A program made the position numbers and the translations under genes. From NCBI RefSeq assembly GCF_002374315.1, contig NZ_NWUX01000008.1, positions 120,687 through 184,686 of the forward strand: DNA of 64,000 bases, given 5' to 3'. The notes below the pieces were generated by a model. That model had not been told where the DNA came from, did not search any database, and was given only the letters and a program-made list of their open reading frames with translations. The first letter of the stretch is position 1. Every line of letters starts with the position of its first letter. Source of the stretch: Vreelandella nigrificans. Its GTDB lineage: Bacteria; Pseudomonadota; Gammaproteobacteria; Pseudomonadales; Halomonadaceae. Of the stretch, positions 19,535 through 28,632 are shown in pieces.

Positions 19535-19650
19535 CTGTTGGGCACTCCTTTAATCTTGTCCCTGTTCAGACGTATTCATGTTCAAACTTGTCAGCTCAGA
19601 ATTACGTACGACGCTCTTCATCGTCGGCCACAATGCAGTGGTGATAGCCA

Positions 19651-19686
19651 TAGTCTAAGACTAGAATGGTCTGCCACAACAGACCA
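19651..19686. promoter_or_regulatory. Inverted repeats in the yggS/MocR divergent promoter
   Basis: Two palindromes stand side by side: TAGTCT-A-AGACTA (19651-19663) and TGGTCTG-N6-CAGACCA (19667-19686). Both are built on the half-site GGTCT/AGTCT, and a further CAGACC copy lies at 19703-19708 just before the MocR start. MocR/PdxR proteins bind repeated half-sites in divergent promoters and usually repress themselves, so this is the likely operator. The sites are seen; the binding is inferred. Confidence 0.65.
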
Positions 19687-19710
19687 CTAGTCACCCTCAA
19701 GGCAGACCGT

Positions 19711-21210
19711 ATGACGAAGACATTCGAGCTTGAGACGCTGAAGATCAGGCTGAACGATGCTGACTTCCAACGTTTGGATCTACACCAGCGTATCCAGCGA
19801 GCTTTACGTGCTCTGATTCTTGATGGCGCACTCAGCCCAGGAGTAAAACTACCTGCAACTCGTGCGCTATCTAAATCACTCGGTGTTGCCCGCGATACTG
19901 TCGAGAACGCCTATGTACAACTGCATCGTGATGGCTTCATTGTGCGGCGAGGAGGTTCGGGGAGCTATGTGTCCGAGACAGTGGGTAACGAGCTAAGGGG
20001 AGCAGCCCGCAAACGCATGAAACGACAGGAGTACAAACGTAGCGTTATTGAGCAAGGCTTGGGGCTGAGCCAACGTGGCCGAAGGATTCTCGATAGTGGC
20101 GGAGTAGCTGATCAACAAGTGATCAAGGCGTTTGCTCAAGGCTTGCCTGAAACCCGTAACTTTCCAACCGATGTATGGGAGCGCTTACAGCGTCAGGCAT
20201 TAAAAGACTACCGTACGAGTGCGTTGCTACATGGCGACCCTCAAGGGGCAGAGCCACTGCGCAAGGCAATCGCGGTCTATTTAAACCTTGAGCGCGGTGC
20301 CAATGTTTCTCCTGATCAAATCCTGGTGCTGAGCAGTACCAGGCAGGCATTGTTTCTATGTGCACAGCTGTTGGTGGACGCTGGCAAACCAATGCTGTTG
20401 GAGAACCCCGGGTACGTCGGTGCCAAAAAGGCATTTGAAGCCTCTGAGGCCAAAATCATTCCTATTGACGTCGATGCACATGGTATTCGTACGGACCTAT
20501 TGCGGGCAGATCAACATGGCGCCAATTGCGTCTACGTGACCCCTTCTCATCAATACCCCACGGGCGCAACCTTGTCACTGGAACGTAGACTTGAGTTGAT
20601 TCGCTGGGCTGCCGAAAACGGCAAGTGGATTATTGAGGACGACTACGACAGCGAGTTTCACTACGACGGGCTACCGACCGCTTGTGTCCAGGGACTGGAT
20701 AAATATAAACGAACGATCTATATCGGCACCTTCAGCAAAACGCTCTACCCTGGGCTCCGGCTGGGATACATGGTGCTACCCGACGAGTTGGTTAGTGCAT
20801 TCACTTACGCACGCAGTGTCATGGATGGGCACACGCCACAGATTCCCCAGTTGACACTGGCGCGCTTTATGGAAGACGGGCACTACAACTCTCATGTCCG
20901 GGCCATGCGTAAACTCTACGCCGGACGCAGGGAAACCATGCTTAAGTCTATCGACCAACATTTGGGGGGCATTGTGACAGCATTGCGGCCAGAAGGTGGC
21001 TTGCAGATACCGTGCCTGTTGAAGCCGGGCTGGTCGGAAGAGAAGACGATCCAACAGGCCGCCATTGCAGGCATACAACTACTAGGACTCAGCCAGCTGT
21101 ATGCCAGTGAGGAAAAGAAGCAAGGCTGGCTCCTAGGCTACTCTTCCTTGACCGCTCATGAAATCGAAATGGCCATGCTACGCCTCTCCAAGGCTCTGAA
21201 AAAGACCTGA
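19711..21210 (+). CDS. MocR-family transcription regulator (GntR-aminotransferase fusion)
   Basis: 499-aa regulator. N-terminal winged helix of GntR type (about 25-95: LHQRIQRALRALILDGAL, then LPATRALSKSLGVARDTVENAY), a linker with basic residues, then a fold-type I aminotransferase-like domain (about 140-495) holding PLP: EDDYDSEFHYDG, the Schiff-base lysine in GTFSKTLYPGLRLGY. MocR proteins sense PLP or a PLP-amino acid adduct. Divergent from yggS and 150 bp before an amidotransferase gene whose leader carries the same GGTCT half-sites, so it likely controls both sides. Start at 19711 fits the domain start; a 45-bp upstream in-frame start is less likely. Confidence 0.92.
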   Translation: MTKTFELETLKIRLNDADFQRLDLHQRIQRALRALILDGALSPGVKLPATRALSKSLGVARDTVENAYVQLHRDGFIVRRGGSGSYVSETVGNELRGAARKRMKRQEYKRSVIEQGLGLSQRGRRILDSGGVADQQVIKAFAQGLPETRNFPTDVWERLQRQALKDYRTSALLHGDPQGAEPLRKAIAVYLNLERGANVSPDQILVLSSTRQALFLCAQLLVDAGKPMLLENPGYVGAKKAFEASEAKIIPIDVDAHGIRTDLLRADQHGANCVYVTPSHQYPTGATLSLERRLELIRWAAENGKWIIEDDYDSEFHYDGLPTACVQGLDKYKRTIYIGTFSKTLYPGLRLGYMVLPDELVSAFTYARSVMDGHTPQIPQLTLARFMEDGHYNSHVRAMRKLYAGRRETMLKSIDQHLGGIVTALRPEGGLQIPCLLKPGWSEEKTIQQAAIAGIQLLGLSQLYASEEKKQGWLLGYSSLTAHEIEMAMLRLSKALKKT

Positions 21211-21254
21211 AAAAAACCTCGCCCTATTTTAAATGGCATGTGACACAACCAAAG

Positions 21255-21350
21255 TGGTCTAGCGTAATTTAAAAAAATGGCCCACCTCATAAGACCATCG
21301 CTTAGCTAATATCTAAAAAAAGGTCGGTATTCCTGATATGTATGGTCTGA
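21255..21350. promoter_or_regulatory. Scattered GGTCT half-sites before the amidotransferase gene
   Basis: TGGTCTA (21255-21261), AGACCA (21292-21297, reverse orientation) and TGGTCTGA (21343-21350) repeat the half-site of the MocR operator within the 150-bp spacer. Their presence suggests MocR control of the downstream gene. Short motifs can recur by chance, so confidence is limited. Confidence 0.45.
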
Positions 21351-21360
21351 GGGATTTTGT

Positions 21361-22053
21361 ATGAAAACAGCGATTGCACTACGTCACCTTCATTTCGAAG
21401 GCGTCGGCACACTAGATACCGTTCTATCTGATCAGGGCTATGCGCTGCATTACCTTGACCCAGCCATCGACGATATTGATGGTATACAAGATGCCGATCT
21501 GCTGATTGTGCTAGGCGGCCCTATTGGCGCCTATGACGAGCAAATCTACCCCTTCCTCAAAGACGAGTTAGCCGTTGTGCGTCAACGACTGGATGCAGGC
21601 AAACCCCTGCTAGGAATCTGTCTAGGTGCCCAACTTATCGCCAGGGCACTGGGTGCCAAGGTCTACCCCTTGGGGGTCAAGGAAATCGGTTTTTCGCCAG
21701 TGACACTGACAACGGATGGCCAGGAGTCCGTGCTTGCCGCTCTGGGAGAGGCCCCAGTCCTTCACTGGCATGGCGATCAGTTTGATATCCCTACCGGAGG
21801 CGTTCACTTAGCCAGCACTCCAATCGGAGCCAACCAGGCGTTTTCGCTTGGAAGCAACGTGCTTGGGTTACAGTTTCATCTCGAAGCCGATGTGAGCAAA
21901 CTCGAACAGTGGCTGATTGGCCATGCTAACGAATTGAGCCAAGCGGACATCGCCCCCTGCAAGTTGCGTGAAGATGCGGAGAGACTGGGAGAGCGCCTAA
22001 CCATTGCCGCACGCACAGTTCTTGTAGAGTGGCTGAATAACCTTGAAAACTAG
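21361..22053 (+). CDS. Class I glutamine amidotransferase-like protein
   Basis: 230-aa GATase1 domain protein. Nucleophile elbow in GICLGAQLIARALGA (Cys about residue 87), oxyanion glycines in VLGGPIGAYDE (about 51-61), catalytic HxE in LQFHLEAD (about 172-179). Stand-alone proteins of this type (GuaA-like, YfeJ-like) may hydrolyse gamma-glutamyl bonds or supply ammonia; no partner synthetase is adjacent. It follows the MocR gene with MocR-like half-sites in the spacer, so it may belong to the same PLP-linked pathway. Function otherwise unassigned. Confidence 0.82.
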   Translation: MKTAIALRHLHFEGVGTLDTVLSDQGYALHYLDPAIDDIDGIQDADLLIVLGGPIGAYDEQIYPFLKDELAVVRQRLDAGKPLLGICLGAQLIARALGAKVYPLGVKEIGFSPVTLTTDGQESVLAALGEAPVLHWHGDQFDIPTGGVHLASTPIGANQAFSLGSNVLGLQFHLEADVSKLEQWLIGHANELSQADIAPCKLREDAERLGERLTIAARTVLVEWLNNLEN

Positions 22054-22200
22054 GCAACGGCACGTTGAGCAAGCAAACAACCATGCCACTGGGTACACAT
22101 AAATTACATCCCCCTCTGTTTATGGTGACTTCCGCTTGCTGTGGCTTCCACTTGTTGTAACTTTCATCCAATCACAAGTTGTTATAGGAAGGTTGGCAAT

Positions 22201-22305
22201 AAGGTAACAGCTCTGCATCTGCATGAAGGCATCGCATATGCTGACGGCCCTTCAGCAGACCTGTGCGGCGAACTGCTACGCACTAGTGCTGGCTTCCTGG
22301 AGTAA
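22201..22305 (+). pseudogene. Possible 3' remnant of an unidentified gene
   Basis: A frame of 35 codons ending in TAA reads protein-like (LHLHEGIAYADGPSADLC and then GELLRTSAGFLE), has no ribosome site or start codon at its head, and stands right before a terminator. I do not recognise the family. It may be the tail of a gene lost by deletion downstream of the amidotransferase. The rest of 22054-22200 shows nothing I can name. Confidence 0.3.
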
Positions 22306-22308
22306 AAC

Positions 22309-22350
22309 CAAAACCGCCCCAGGCAGTTCAACACCAGGGGCGGTTTTTTA
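22309..22350. terminator. Bidirectional terminator between the amidotransferase and cyoE
   Basis: Stem AAACCGCCCC / GGGGCGGTTT (22311-22320 with 22337-22346), flanked by a T-run on the plus strand and A-rich sequence on the other side, so it can stop both the plus-strand gene and the cyo operon. Confidence 0.85.
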
Positions 22351-22378
22351 GCACATTGCTACTTTCAGGGGTTATTGA

Positions 22379-23302
22379 TCACACCCACATCGGCACCATG
22401 GCTTCCAGCACCATCACTAAACTCATCGCGGTAATGGTCAAAATCGATACGCCAAACACCTTTTTGGCCCAACGTACGTCATCGCCCAATCGAAAGCCGC
22501 ATAGTGCCAGGTAAAGCCAGTAGCCTCCCATTGCTAATGCAACACAGAGGTAGCCCGTACCCGCTTGACTGGCTAGCACCAAGGCGAGCGACGCAGGAAT
22601 AAACGCCACGATATAACCCAGAATGTGGTGTTTTGCCCGTTTAATACCATGCACTACCGGCAGCACCGGAATCGATGCCCGGCGATAATCCGCATAGCGG
22701 AAAATCGCAATGGCATACGAGTGTGGCATCTGCCACAGGCAGAAAATCACCAGCAGCATAAAGGCACCGCTATCAAACTGCCCAGTCACCGCACAGTAAC
22801 CAACGACCGGCGGCATCGCCCCAGAAAGGCTACCTACGAGCGTGCCATACTCGGAATTGCGCTTCATATAGAGGCTATACACCCCGACATACACGCCCCA
22901 ACCGATCACCGCCAGCGCAACAGCCAAGCCATTAGTACCCAACGCCAAACACACCACACCCGCGACGCCAAGCAAGGCTGCAACGCCCAGCGCCTGCTTG
23001 ATAGAGATACGACCTTTAGCCAAGGGACGATGGCGCGTACGCGCCATCAGGGCATCAATATCTCGGTCAATGACATTATTGCACGCACAACCTGAAGCAA
23101 TAACCAGTGCAATGCCCACCATGACCGACACAAAAGTGACCCAATCAAAGGCACCTTGGGCGGCTAAAAAGTACCCCCCTATGGTGGCAATCAGGTTGCC
23201 GCCAATAATCCCCGGCTTTGTCAGCGCAAGCAGGTCACGCCAACGGCTAGGCGCCGCCGTTAGCCGATCATCATGTTGAGATGCAGATGCTGCATGATCC
23301 AT
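22379..23302 (-). CDS. cyoE: Protoheme IX farnesyltransferase (heme O synthase)
   Basis: Adds a farnesyl group to heme b to make heme O for the bo3 oxidase. 307-aa UbiA-superfamily membrane protein with about nine helices; the prenyl-diphosphate site NNVIDRDIDALMARTRHRP is present (about 80-100) with the second Asp-containing loop near YADYRRASIPVLPVV. Start taken at ATG 23302, which has AGGGGG before it; it overlaps the end of cyoD by 43 bp. Last gene of the cyo operon. Confidence 0.94.
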   Translation of the reverse strand: MDHAASASQHDDRLTAAPSRWRDLLALTKPGIIGGNLIATIGGYFLAAQGAFDWVTFVSVMVGIALVIASGCACNNVIDRDIDALMARTRHRPLAKGRISIKQALGVAALLGVAGVVCLALGTNGLAVALAVIGWGVYVGVYSLYMKRNSEYGTLVGSLSGAMPPVVGYCAVTGQFDSGAFMLLVIFCLWQMPHSYAIAIFRYADYRRASIPVLPVVHGIKRAKHHILGYIVAFIPASLALVLASQAGTGYLCVALAMGGYWLYLALCGFRLGDDVRWAKKVFGVSILTITAMSLVMVLEAMVPMWV

Positions 23303-23589
23303 AAAGAGCCCCCTACTACCAAGACAAGTATCGTCAGAGTGAAAGCGAAAGACATCACATTCCACCCTTCGTCGGCTTTGGTGTTCATATGCATAAACAT
23401 GACCAGCTGAACCAGAATCTGCAGCACGGCTGTTACAGCGATAACGACCACCGTCGTGCCGGTGCCTAGCGCACCGCTCATAACGACCGCAAATGGAATC
23501 ACGGTTAGCACTAAAGATAGCAGAAGCCCAGTCACATACGATTTAACGCTACCGTGGGAAGTCGTTGAACTGGATGAAGAATGGCTCAT
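23260..23589 (-). CDS. cyoD: Cytochrome bo3 ubiquinol oxidase subunit IV
   Basis: 109-aa accessory subunit with three transmembrane helices (about 17-38, 45-68, 80-102), a Ser-rich N-terminus and FMHMNTKADEGWN between helices 2 and 3, the family signature. It assists oxidase assembly. Directly after cyoC (1-bp gap) and overlapping the cyoE start. Confidence 0.93.
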   Translation of the reverse strand: MSHSSSSSTTSHGSVKSYVTGLLLSLVLTVIPFAVVMSGALGTGTTVVVIAVTAVLQILVQLVMFMHMNTKADEGWNVMSFAFTLTILVLVVGGSLWIMQHLHLNMMIG

Positions 23590-23590
23590 C

Positions 23591-24202
23591 TCACAGCACC
23601 CCCATCAAATAAACAAACGAGAAGACACAGATCCAGACAATATCGAGGAAGTGCCAGAACAGGCTCAGGCACAGGATTCTTGGCCGGGTCATATCGTTCA
23701 ACCCTTTGGTGGATAGCTGAACCAGCATCACCAAAATCCAGATCAAACCGAAGGTAACGTGCAGGCCATGCGTCCCCACCAAGGTGAAGAAAGATGACAG
23801 GAAGGCACTGCGATCCGGCCCATAGCCTTGATGGATAAGGTGCTGAAACTCATAGATTTCCATACCTACAAAGGCCGCACCCAGCACAAATGTGATGGCT
23901 AACCACGCCTTAACCTGGTTAATGCGATCGGCATTCATCGCCAGCACACCCATGCCAAAGGTGAAGCTGCTCACCAGCAGTAAAAAGGTTTCCACCAGTA
24001 CAAAGGGCAGCTCAAAAATATCCGCCGCTGTGGGGCCACCCGCCGTCCCCTTCATAAGCACGGCGTAAGTAGCAAACAGTGACCCAAAGATCACCAAGTC
24101 ACTCATTAGATAGACCCAAAAGCCGAACACTTTTGTGCCGCTGGCATCATGGTGCTCATGGGCGTCGGCCGTTGCGCCATGGTGTAGGGTATTGGTAGCC
24201 AT
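23591..24202 (-). CDS. cyoC: Cytochrome bo3 ubiquinol oxidase subunit III
   Basis: 203-aa membrane protein with five helices; motifs [19 protein letters not shown] near the start and [15 protein letters not shown] near residue 145 are typical of quinol oxidase subunit III. His-rich short N-terminus. Its start codon overlaps the cyoB stop by 1 nt (TAATG). Confidence 0.95.
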   Translation of the reverse strand: MATNTLHHGATADAHEHHDASGTKVFGFWVYLMSDLVIFGSLFATYAVLMKGTAGGPTAADIFELPFVLVETFLLLVSSFTFGMGVLAMNADRINQVKAWLAITFVLGAAFVGMEIYEFQHLIHQGYGPDRSAFLSSFFTLVGTHGLHVTFGLIWILVMLVQLSTKGLNDMTRPRILCLSLFWHFLDIVWICVFSFVYLMGVL

Positions 24203-26226
24203 TACGCTCGTGCCTCCACATAGTCTTGCTGCTGACGTTCGGTATCATCAGCTGTAAGCGTCGTCTTGCGTTGTTGATGCTCACGCTCAATCCGCGCAAC
24301 TTCCGCGGCGGGAACGTAGTAGTCGATATCATCGTTGAAGACACGCGCCAGGAAGCTAACAATTACGCCAAGCGCGCCGACGGCAGCTAACCACCAGATA
24401 TGCCATACCAACGCAAAACCCAGTACCAGGGCAAACAGACTAATCACCGGACCGGCCACGGTATTACGAGGCATATGAATATCGGTATAAGGTGCTTCAC
24501 TCAACTGCTCGTTGCTGCGCTGTTTTTGCGACCAGAAACTGTCGATATCCCCTACTTCGGGCAGCCGCGCAAAGTTGTAGAACGGTGCAGGAGAAGAGGT
24601 TGACCACTCCAAAGTACGGCCATCCCATGGGTCACCGGTCACATCAGCATTTTGCTTACGATCACGAATACTCACCCAGAACTGAATGATGGTGCAGGCA
24701 ATACCCAGCATGATAATTACCGCGCCTACCCAGGCTAGGATCATCCAGGGCTGCCATTCGGGATTGCTATAAGATTGCATGCGGCGCACAGCACCAAAGA
24801 AGCTCAGCACGTAAAGCGGCATAAAGGCCACATAGAAGCCGATAAACCAGCACCAGAACGAGCGTTTACCCCACTTCTCACTCAGCGTGAAGCCAAACGC
24901 CTTGGGGAACCAGTAAGTCAATCCGGCCATCATGCCGAATACCACACCGCCAATAATCACGTTGTGGAAGTGGGCAATCACGAACAGGCTGTTATGCAGT
25001 ACAAAGTTGGCGGCAGGCACTGCCAGCATTACCCCGGTCATACCGCCCAAGGTAAAAGTGATAATAAAACCTAGTGTCCAAAGTACTGGTGAGGTTAATT
25101 CCAGGCTGCCGCGGAACATAGTGAACAGCCAATTGAAGACTTTCACCCCAGTAGGAATGGCGATAATCATCGTCATGATGCCGAAGAAGGCGTTGACGTT
25201 GGCACCCGCCCCCATGGTAAAAAAGTGGTGCAGCCAGACGATAAACGACAACAACGTGATCGCCACTGTGGCCCAAACCATGGTTTTATAACCAAATAAA
25301 CGCTTGCGGGCGAAGGTTGCAATAACTTCAGAGAACACCCCAAACGCCGGCAGGATCAGGATGTACACTTCGGGGTGGCCCCAGGCCCAAATGAGGTTGA
25401 CGTACATCATCATGTTGCCGCCAAAGTCATTAGTGAAGAAGTGCATACCGAAGTAACGATCCAGCGTCAGTAGCGCGATCGTCGCCGTCAAAATCGGGAA
25501 AGAAGCGATAATCAGCACGTTGGCGCACAGCGATGTCCAGGTAAAGATTGGCATGCGGAACATTGTCATGCCTTTGGTGCGCATTTTCAGAATCGTGACG
25601 AAGAAGTTAATCCCTGTAAGCGTCGTGCCTATCCCCGATATCTGTAACGCCCATATCCAATAATCGACCCCCACCCCTGGACTAAACTCTATCCCCGAAA
25701 GAGGCGCGTAAGCGAGCCAGCCGGTTTTGGCAAACTCCCCCACGACGAGGGAAATATTGACCAGAATCGCTGAAACAGCGAACAGCCAAAAACTCAGATT
25801 ATTCAAGAAAGGAAAGGCAACATCGCGTGCGCCAATCTGCAGCGGCACTACGAGATTCATTAACCCAATGACCATCGGCATCGCGACAAAGAAGATCATG
25901 ATCACGCCGTGGGCAGTGAAGATCTGGTCATAGTGTTCAGGAGGGAGGTAACCTGCGGCTCCACCAGCCGCCATGGCCAGTTGAGTACGCATCATGATGG
26001 CATCTGCAAAGCCACGCAGCAGCATGACCAGCGCCACCACAAAGTACATAATGCCGAGCTTTTTGTGGTCAACGGAGGTAAACCACTCGTTCCACAACCA
26101 GCCCCACTTACGGTAGTACGTTAATGCGCCTAGTAACGCGGCGCCACCAATGGCCATGAAGGCCGCAACGATCATAATGATCGGTTCGTGATACGGAATC
26201 GACTCTAACGTCAGTTTTCCAAACAT
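24202..26226 (-). CDS. cyoB: Cytochrome bo3 ubiquinol oxidase subunit I
   Basis: Catalytic heme-copper subunit reducing oxygen to water and pumping protons. 674 aa with about fifteen helices. Seen: [14 protein letters not shown] with the copper histidine and its cross-linked tyrosine, the WLHHFFTMG pair of copper ligands, HFHNVIIGG with the heme-ligating histidines, and [18 protein letters not shown] typical of the quinol oxidases. Length and the extra N- and C-terminal helices fit CyoB rather than CtaD. Confidence 0.97.
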   Translation of the reverse strand: MFGKLTLESIPYHEPIIMIVAAFMAIGGAALLGALTYYRKWGWLWNEWFTSVDHKKLGIMYFVVALVMLLRGFADAIMMRTQLAMAAGGAAGYLPPEHYDQIFTAHGVIMIFFVAMPMVIGLMNLVVPLQIGARDVAFPFLNNLSFWLFAVSAILVNISLVVGEFAKTGWLAYAPLSGIEFSPGVGVDYWIWALQISGIGTTLTGINFFVTILKMRTKGMTMFRMPIFTWTSLCANVLIIASFPILTATIALLTLDRYFGMHFFTNDFGGNMMMYVNLIWAWGHPEVYILILPAFGVFSEVIATFARKRLFGYKTMVWATVAITLLSFIVWLHHFFTMGAGANVNAFFGIMTMIIAIPTGVKVFNWLFTMFRGSLELTSPVLWTLGFIITFTLGGMTGVMLAVPAANFVLHNSLFVIAHFHNVIIGGVVFGMMAGLTYWFPKAFGFTLSEKWGKRSFWCWFIGFYVAFMPLYVLSFFGAVRRMQSYSNPEWQPWMILAWVGAVIIMLGIACTIIQFWVSIRDRKQNADVTGDPWDGRTLEWSTSSPAPFYNFARLPEVGDIDSFWSQKQRSNEQLSEAPYTDIHMPRNTVAGPVISLFALVLGFALVWHIWWLAAVGALGVIVSFLARVFNDDIDYYVPAAEVARIEREHQQRKTTLTADDTERQQQDYVEARA

Positions 26227-26228
26227 GC

Positions 26229-27272
26229 TTAACCCCCCGCTTCAACGCTTGTGGGATGGCCATTCATGGCGCGATCCTCACTAGCATGTTGATTGGTAAC
26301 GTGGCCGAAAGCGGCCTGATGATGGGTAGCGCTTGCGCTTTCTAGCTCGCCAGACTCACCATGGCTGTCGTGAACATCGCCCATGACTTCGCTGTGGCCA
26401 CCATGACCTCCATGGCCGACACCTCCGGTGTGGAAGCTCGTCAAAATCGACTCATATAACTCAGGTGATACCGCAGAGAAGTACTCCACCGGGTGGTATT
26501 CGCTCGGCTTGGCTAAATCGCTATAGCTATCGGGGTAAGTCAGGGTTTCGCCGGAAGCCCGCACGCTGGCAACCCACTCATCAAATTCAGCGGGGGTAGT
26601 CACGCGAGCATCGAACGTCATTCCCGAGAAGCCTGCACCGCTATAATTGGTGGAGCGGCCAGGGTAAACACCAACTTCATCCGCAATCAGGTGGACATCA
26701 TTATCCATGCCTGCCATGGCATAGATCTGGCTACCGAGATGGGGAATAAAAAAGGCGTTCATAACCGAGCCGGAGCTGACTCGGAAGCGCACTGGCGTAT
26801 CCACCGGAAAGGCCAGTTCATTGACACTGGCAATGCCCTGTTCGGGGTAGATAAACAGCCATTTCCAATCTAGTGCCACCACCTGGATTTCCATCGAAGC
26901 AGTATCGCTTTCGATAGACTTGTGGGGATCCAGACTATGGGAGGTTTGCCAGGTTAACAGCGCAAGAACCGCGATAATCGCGCAAGGCACGATCCAGACG
27001 ACAGCCTCAATCACATTGGAGTGGGCCCAGTCAGGCAGATACTTAGCCACGCTATTACTGCGCCGATAACGCCAGCCGAACAGTAGTGTCATGGCAATTA
27101 CGGGAATAACCACAATCAGCATCAACCCAAACGAGGTCAGGATTAGCGAGCGCTGCTCAACGCCAATCTGCCCCTTAGGATCCAGCAATGCAGAACTGCA
27201 GCCCGTTAACAACAGGCACAATACGACGAGCACAAGAGTGCCTCGCCTGCGCCAGAGGGTATGTCGTTGCAT
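26229..27272 (-). CDS. cyoA: Cytochrome bo3 ubiquinol oxidase subunit II, His-rich tail
   Basis: 347-aa lipoprotein: signal peptide with lipobox LLTGC (Cys about residue 25), two transmembrane helices (about 43-65 and 88-108) and a periplasmic cupredoxin domain that lacks the CuA ligands, as in quinol oxidases, followed by a CyoA C-terminal region. The last 65 residues are rich in His and Gly ([16 protein letters not shown] and later histidines), absent from the E. coli protein; metal buffering near the enzyme is possible but only inferred. First gene of cyoABCDE, 2 bp before cyoB. Confidence 0.95.
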   Translation of the reverse strand: MQRHTLWRRRGTLVLVVLCLLLTGCSSALLDPKGQIGVEQRSLILTSFGLMLIVVIPVIAMTLLFGWRYRRSNSVAKYLPDWAHSNVIEAVVWIVPCAIIAVLALLTWQTSHSLDPHKSIESDTASMEIQVVALDWKWLFIYPEQGIASVNELAFPVDTPVRFRVSSGSVMNAFFIPHLGSQIYAMAGMDNDVHLIADEVGVYPGRSTNYSGAGFSGMTFDARVTTPAEFDEWVASVRASGETLTYPDSYSDLAKPSEYHPVEYFSAVSPELYESILTSFHTGGVGHGGHGGHSEVMGDVHDSHGESGELESASATHHQAAFGHVTNQHASEDRAMNGHPTSVEAGG

Positions 27273-27585
27273 GGTGTGATCTCGTCAGAGAGTGGTCCAA
27301 AATAGCGCGCTACTAAGACAACTACCTAGCCAACTGTACCGCCAACCACCTAGCCAGCTAAAAGCCTGCTAACTAGCCACCTAAATAGCACGCTAACTAA
27401 TACCCCATACTTTTCCCAAAACAGTGAGTGTGTGTTGCTCCGGGAAAAATATGCGCTACCGGATGGGGTTGGTAGCGAGCCATAGCTAGCACGATGCGTG
27501 CATAAACTAAGACTAAAGTATTTTCTATTGATCTGAGTCAATCAGAAAGAGGCGCTTTGCCGCACCCAGAATGCTCAAAGATGTG
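27273..27585 (-). promoter_or_regulatory. cyo upstream region with repeats and an ANR-like site
   Basis: This 313-bp spacer has no gene. It holds CTAGCCA three times at 27326, 27350 and 27373, spaced 24 and 23 bp, and on the far side TTGATCTGAGTCAA (27528-27541), which matches the FNR/ANR consensus at nine of ten fixed bases. ANR/FNR represses cyo in other gammaproteobacteria, so control by oxygen is plausible, though the site is about 260 bp from the gene. No clear terminator for deoR was found. Confidence 0.45.
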
Positions 27586-28353
27586 CTAGGCAACCGTGAC
27601 GCTAAGCGATGCCTGTGGGTGGCGGTTTAACAATTCAGGCGCGCGCTCATCGTCAGTCACAACAATATCGAAATCAGACAACGAGGCAAAATAGGCTGGG
27701 CGCACTATCCCAAACTTGCTGGCATCGACTATCAGTAAGCGTTGCATAGCAGTGGCAATCGCGGCTTGTTTAGGCGCCACTTCATGGAAGTGAAAACAAC
27801 TTACGCCACGTTCACAATCAACACCTGCAGCCGAAATTAACGCTTTGTTGATGCCCAAGCGCTCTATCGATGCTCTCATCCCATCGCTACCAAAGGATTG
27901 CGATGAGGCATGAAATAGTCCCCCTAACAGAACTAACCGTACATTAGGTAGCGCAGCCACCGAATTAGCAACGTTAAGCGCATAAGTCACCACCGTAAGC
28001 TCGCGAAAATGGCTCAGTTGCCCTAGCAGCGGAATCAGTGTTGAACCACAGTCGATAAAAAGTGTGTCGCCCTCCTCTATAAAGCGGGCGGCACGCTGGC
28101 ATAAGCGATGCTTCACTTGGTAATGGCTAGCCTGCTGCTCGGTAAGATCATATACCGGAGTTACGCCAGGATAACTCGCCATTACCAGGCGCCCGCCTAG
28201 CAGGCTAATTGGAGATGGTTGTGTAGAGAGATCTCGCCGAATGGTCATTTCCGACACACCACACAGCTCGGCAGCATCCCGTAGGTGCAAGGTTCCTCCG
28301 CTGGCAAGCGCTTCTTGCAGCATCGCCAGACGCTGTGCACTCCGGTCATTCAT
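27586..28353 (-). CDS. deoR: DeoR-family repressor of the nucleoside locus
   Basis: 255-aa regulator: N-terminal DeoR helix-turn-helix (about 5-55, LRDAAELCGVSEMTIRRDLS), then a DeoRC sugar-phosphate sensor domain with GDTLFIDCGSTLIPL and a late LLIVDASKFGIV. In E. coli DeoR responds to deoxyribose 5-phosphate, a substrate of the DeoC encoded nearby. Start at 28353 is preferred over 28377 because AAGGAG sits 9 bp before it. Divergent from the transport/catabolic operon, whose promoter carries two DeoR-type operators. Confidence 0.9.
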   Translation of the reverse strand: MNDRSAQRLAMLQEALASGGTLHLRDAAELCGVSEMTIRRDLSTQPSPISLLGGRLVMASYPGVTPVYDLTEQQASHYQVKHRLCQRAARFIEEGDTLFIDCGSTLIPLLGQLSHFRELTVVTYALNVANSVAALPNVRLVLLGGLFHASSQSFGSDGMRASIERLGINKALISAAGVDCERGVSCFHFHEVAPKQAAIATAMQRLLIVDASKFGIVRPAYFASLSDFDIVVTDDERAPELLNRHPQASLSVTVA

Positions 28354-28519
28354 AGCAAGCATCTCCTTATCATTCATGTTGTTATCGACATTCGCGGTAG
28401 AACTACCGCCTATGTTGAGTCAGCCGTCGCCGTATTACCACTGCATCGCAATATTGTTCGCTGCCATGCGCGGTATATCACACAAAGAAAGCGTTGATGT
28501 GACATTGCTTGCAAATCAA

Positions 28520-28556
28520 CGTTAAAAAAATAACACTGAATGTTATAATTTTAACA
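28520..28556. promoter_or_regulatory. Two DeoR-type operators over the deo promoter
   Basis: O1 is CGTTA-N6-TAACA (28520-28535) and O2 is TGTTATAATTTTAACA (28541-28556). O2 differs from the E. coli DeoR palindrome TGTTAGAATTCTAACA at two central positions only. Centres are 21 bp apart, two helical turns. A TATAAT (28544-28549) lies inside O2 and its weak -35 (GTTAAA, 17 bp upstream) inside O1, so bound repressor would block the polymerase. The match is seen; binding is inferred. Confidence 0.85.
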
Positions 28557-28632
28557 TTAACGCTAGCCCGCACGACCCACAACTTCGGAACGCCACTCAT
28601 ACTGGCGCCGTGACAAACTTGTTGAGGCTTTC

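Noticed and set aside
27300..27420. CTAGCCA repeats considered as iterons of a replication origin
   Set aside because: No rep or dnaA gene and no AT-rich unwinding element; located in an operon promoter.
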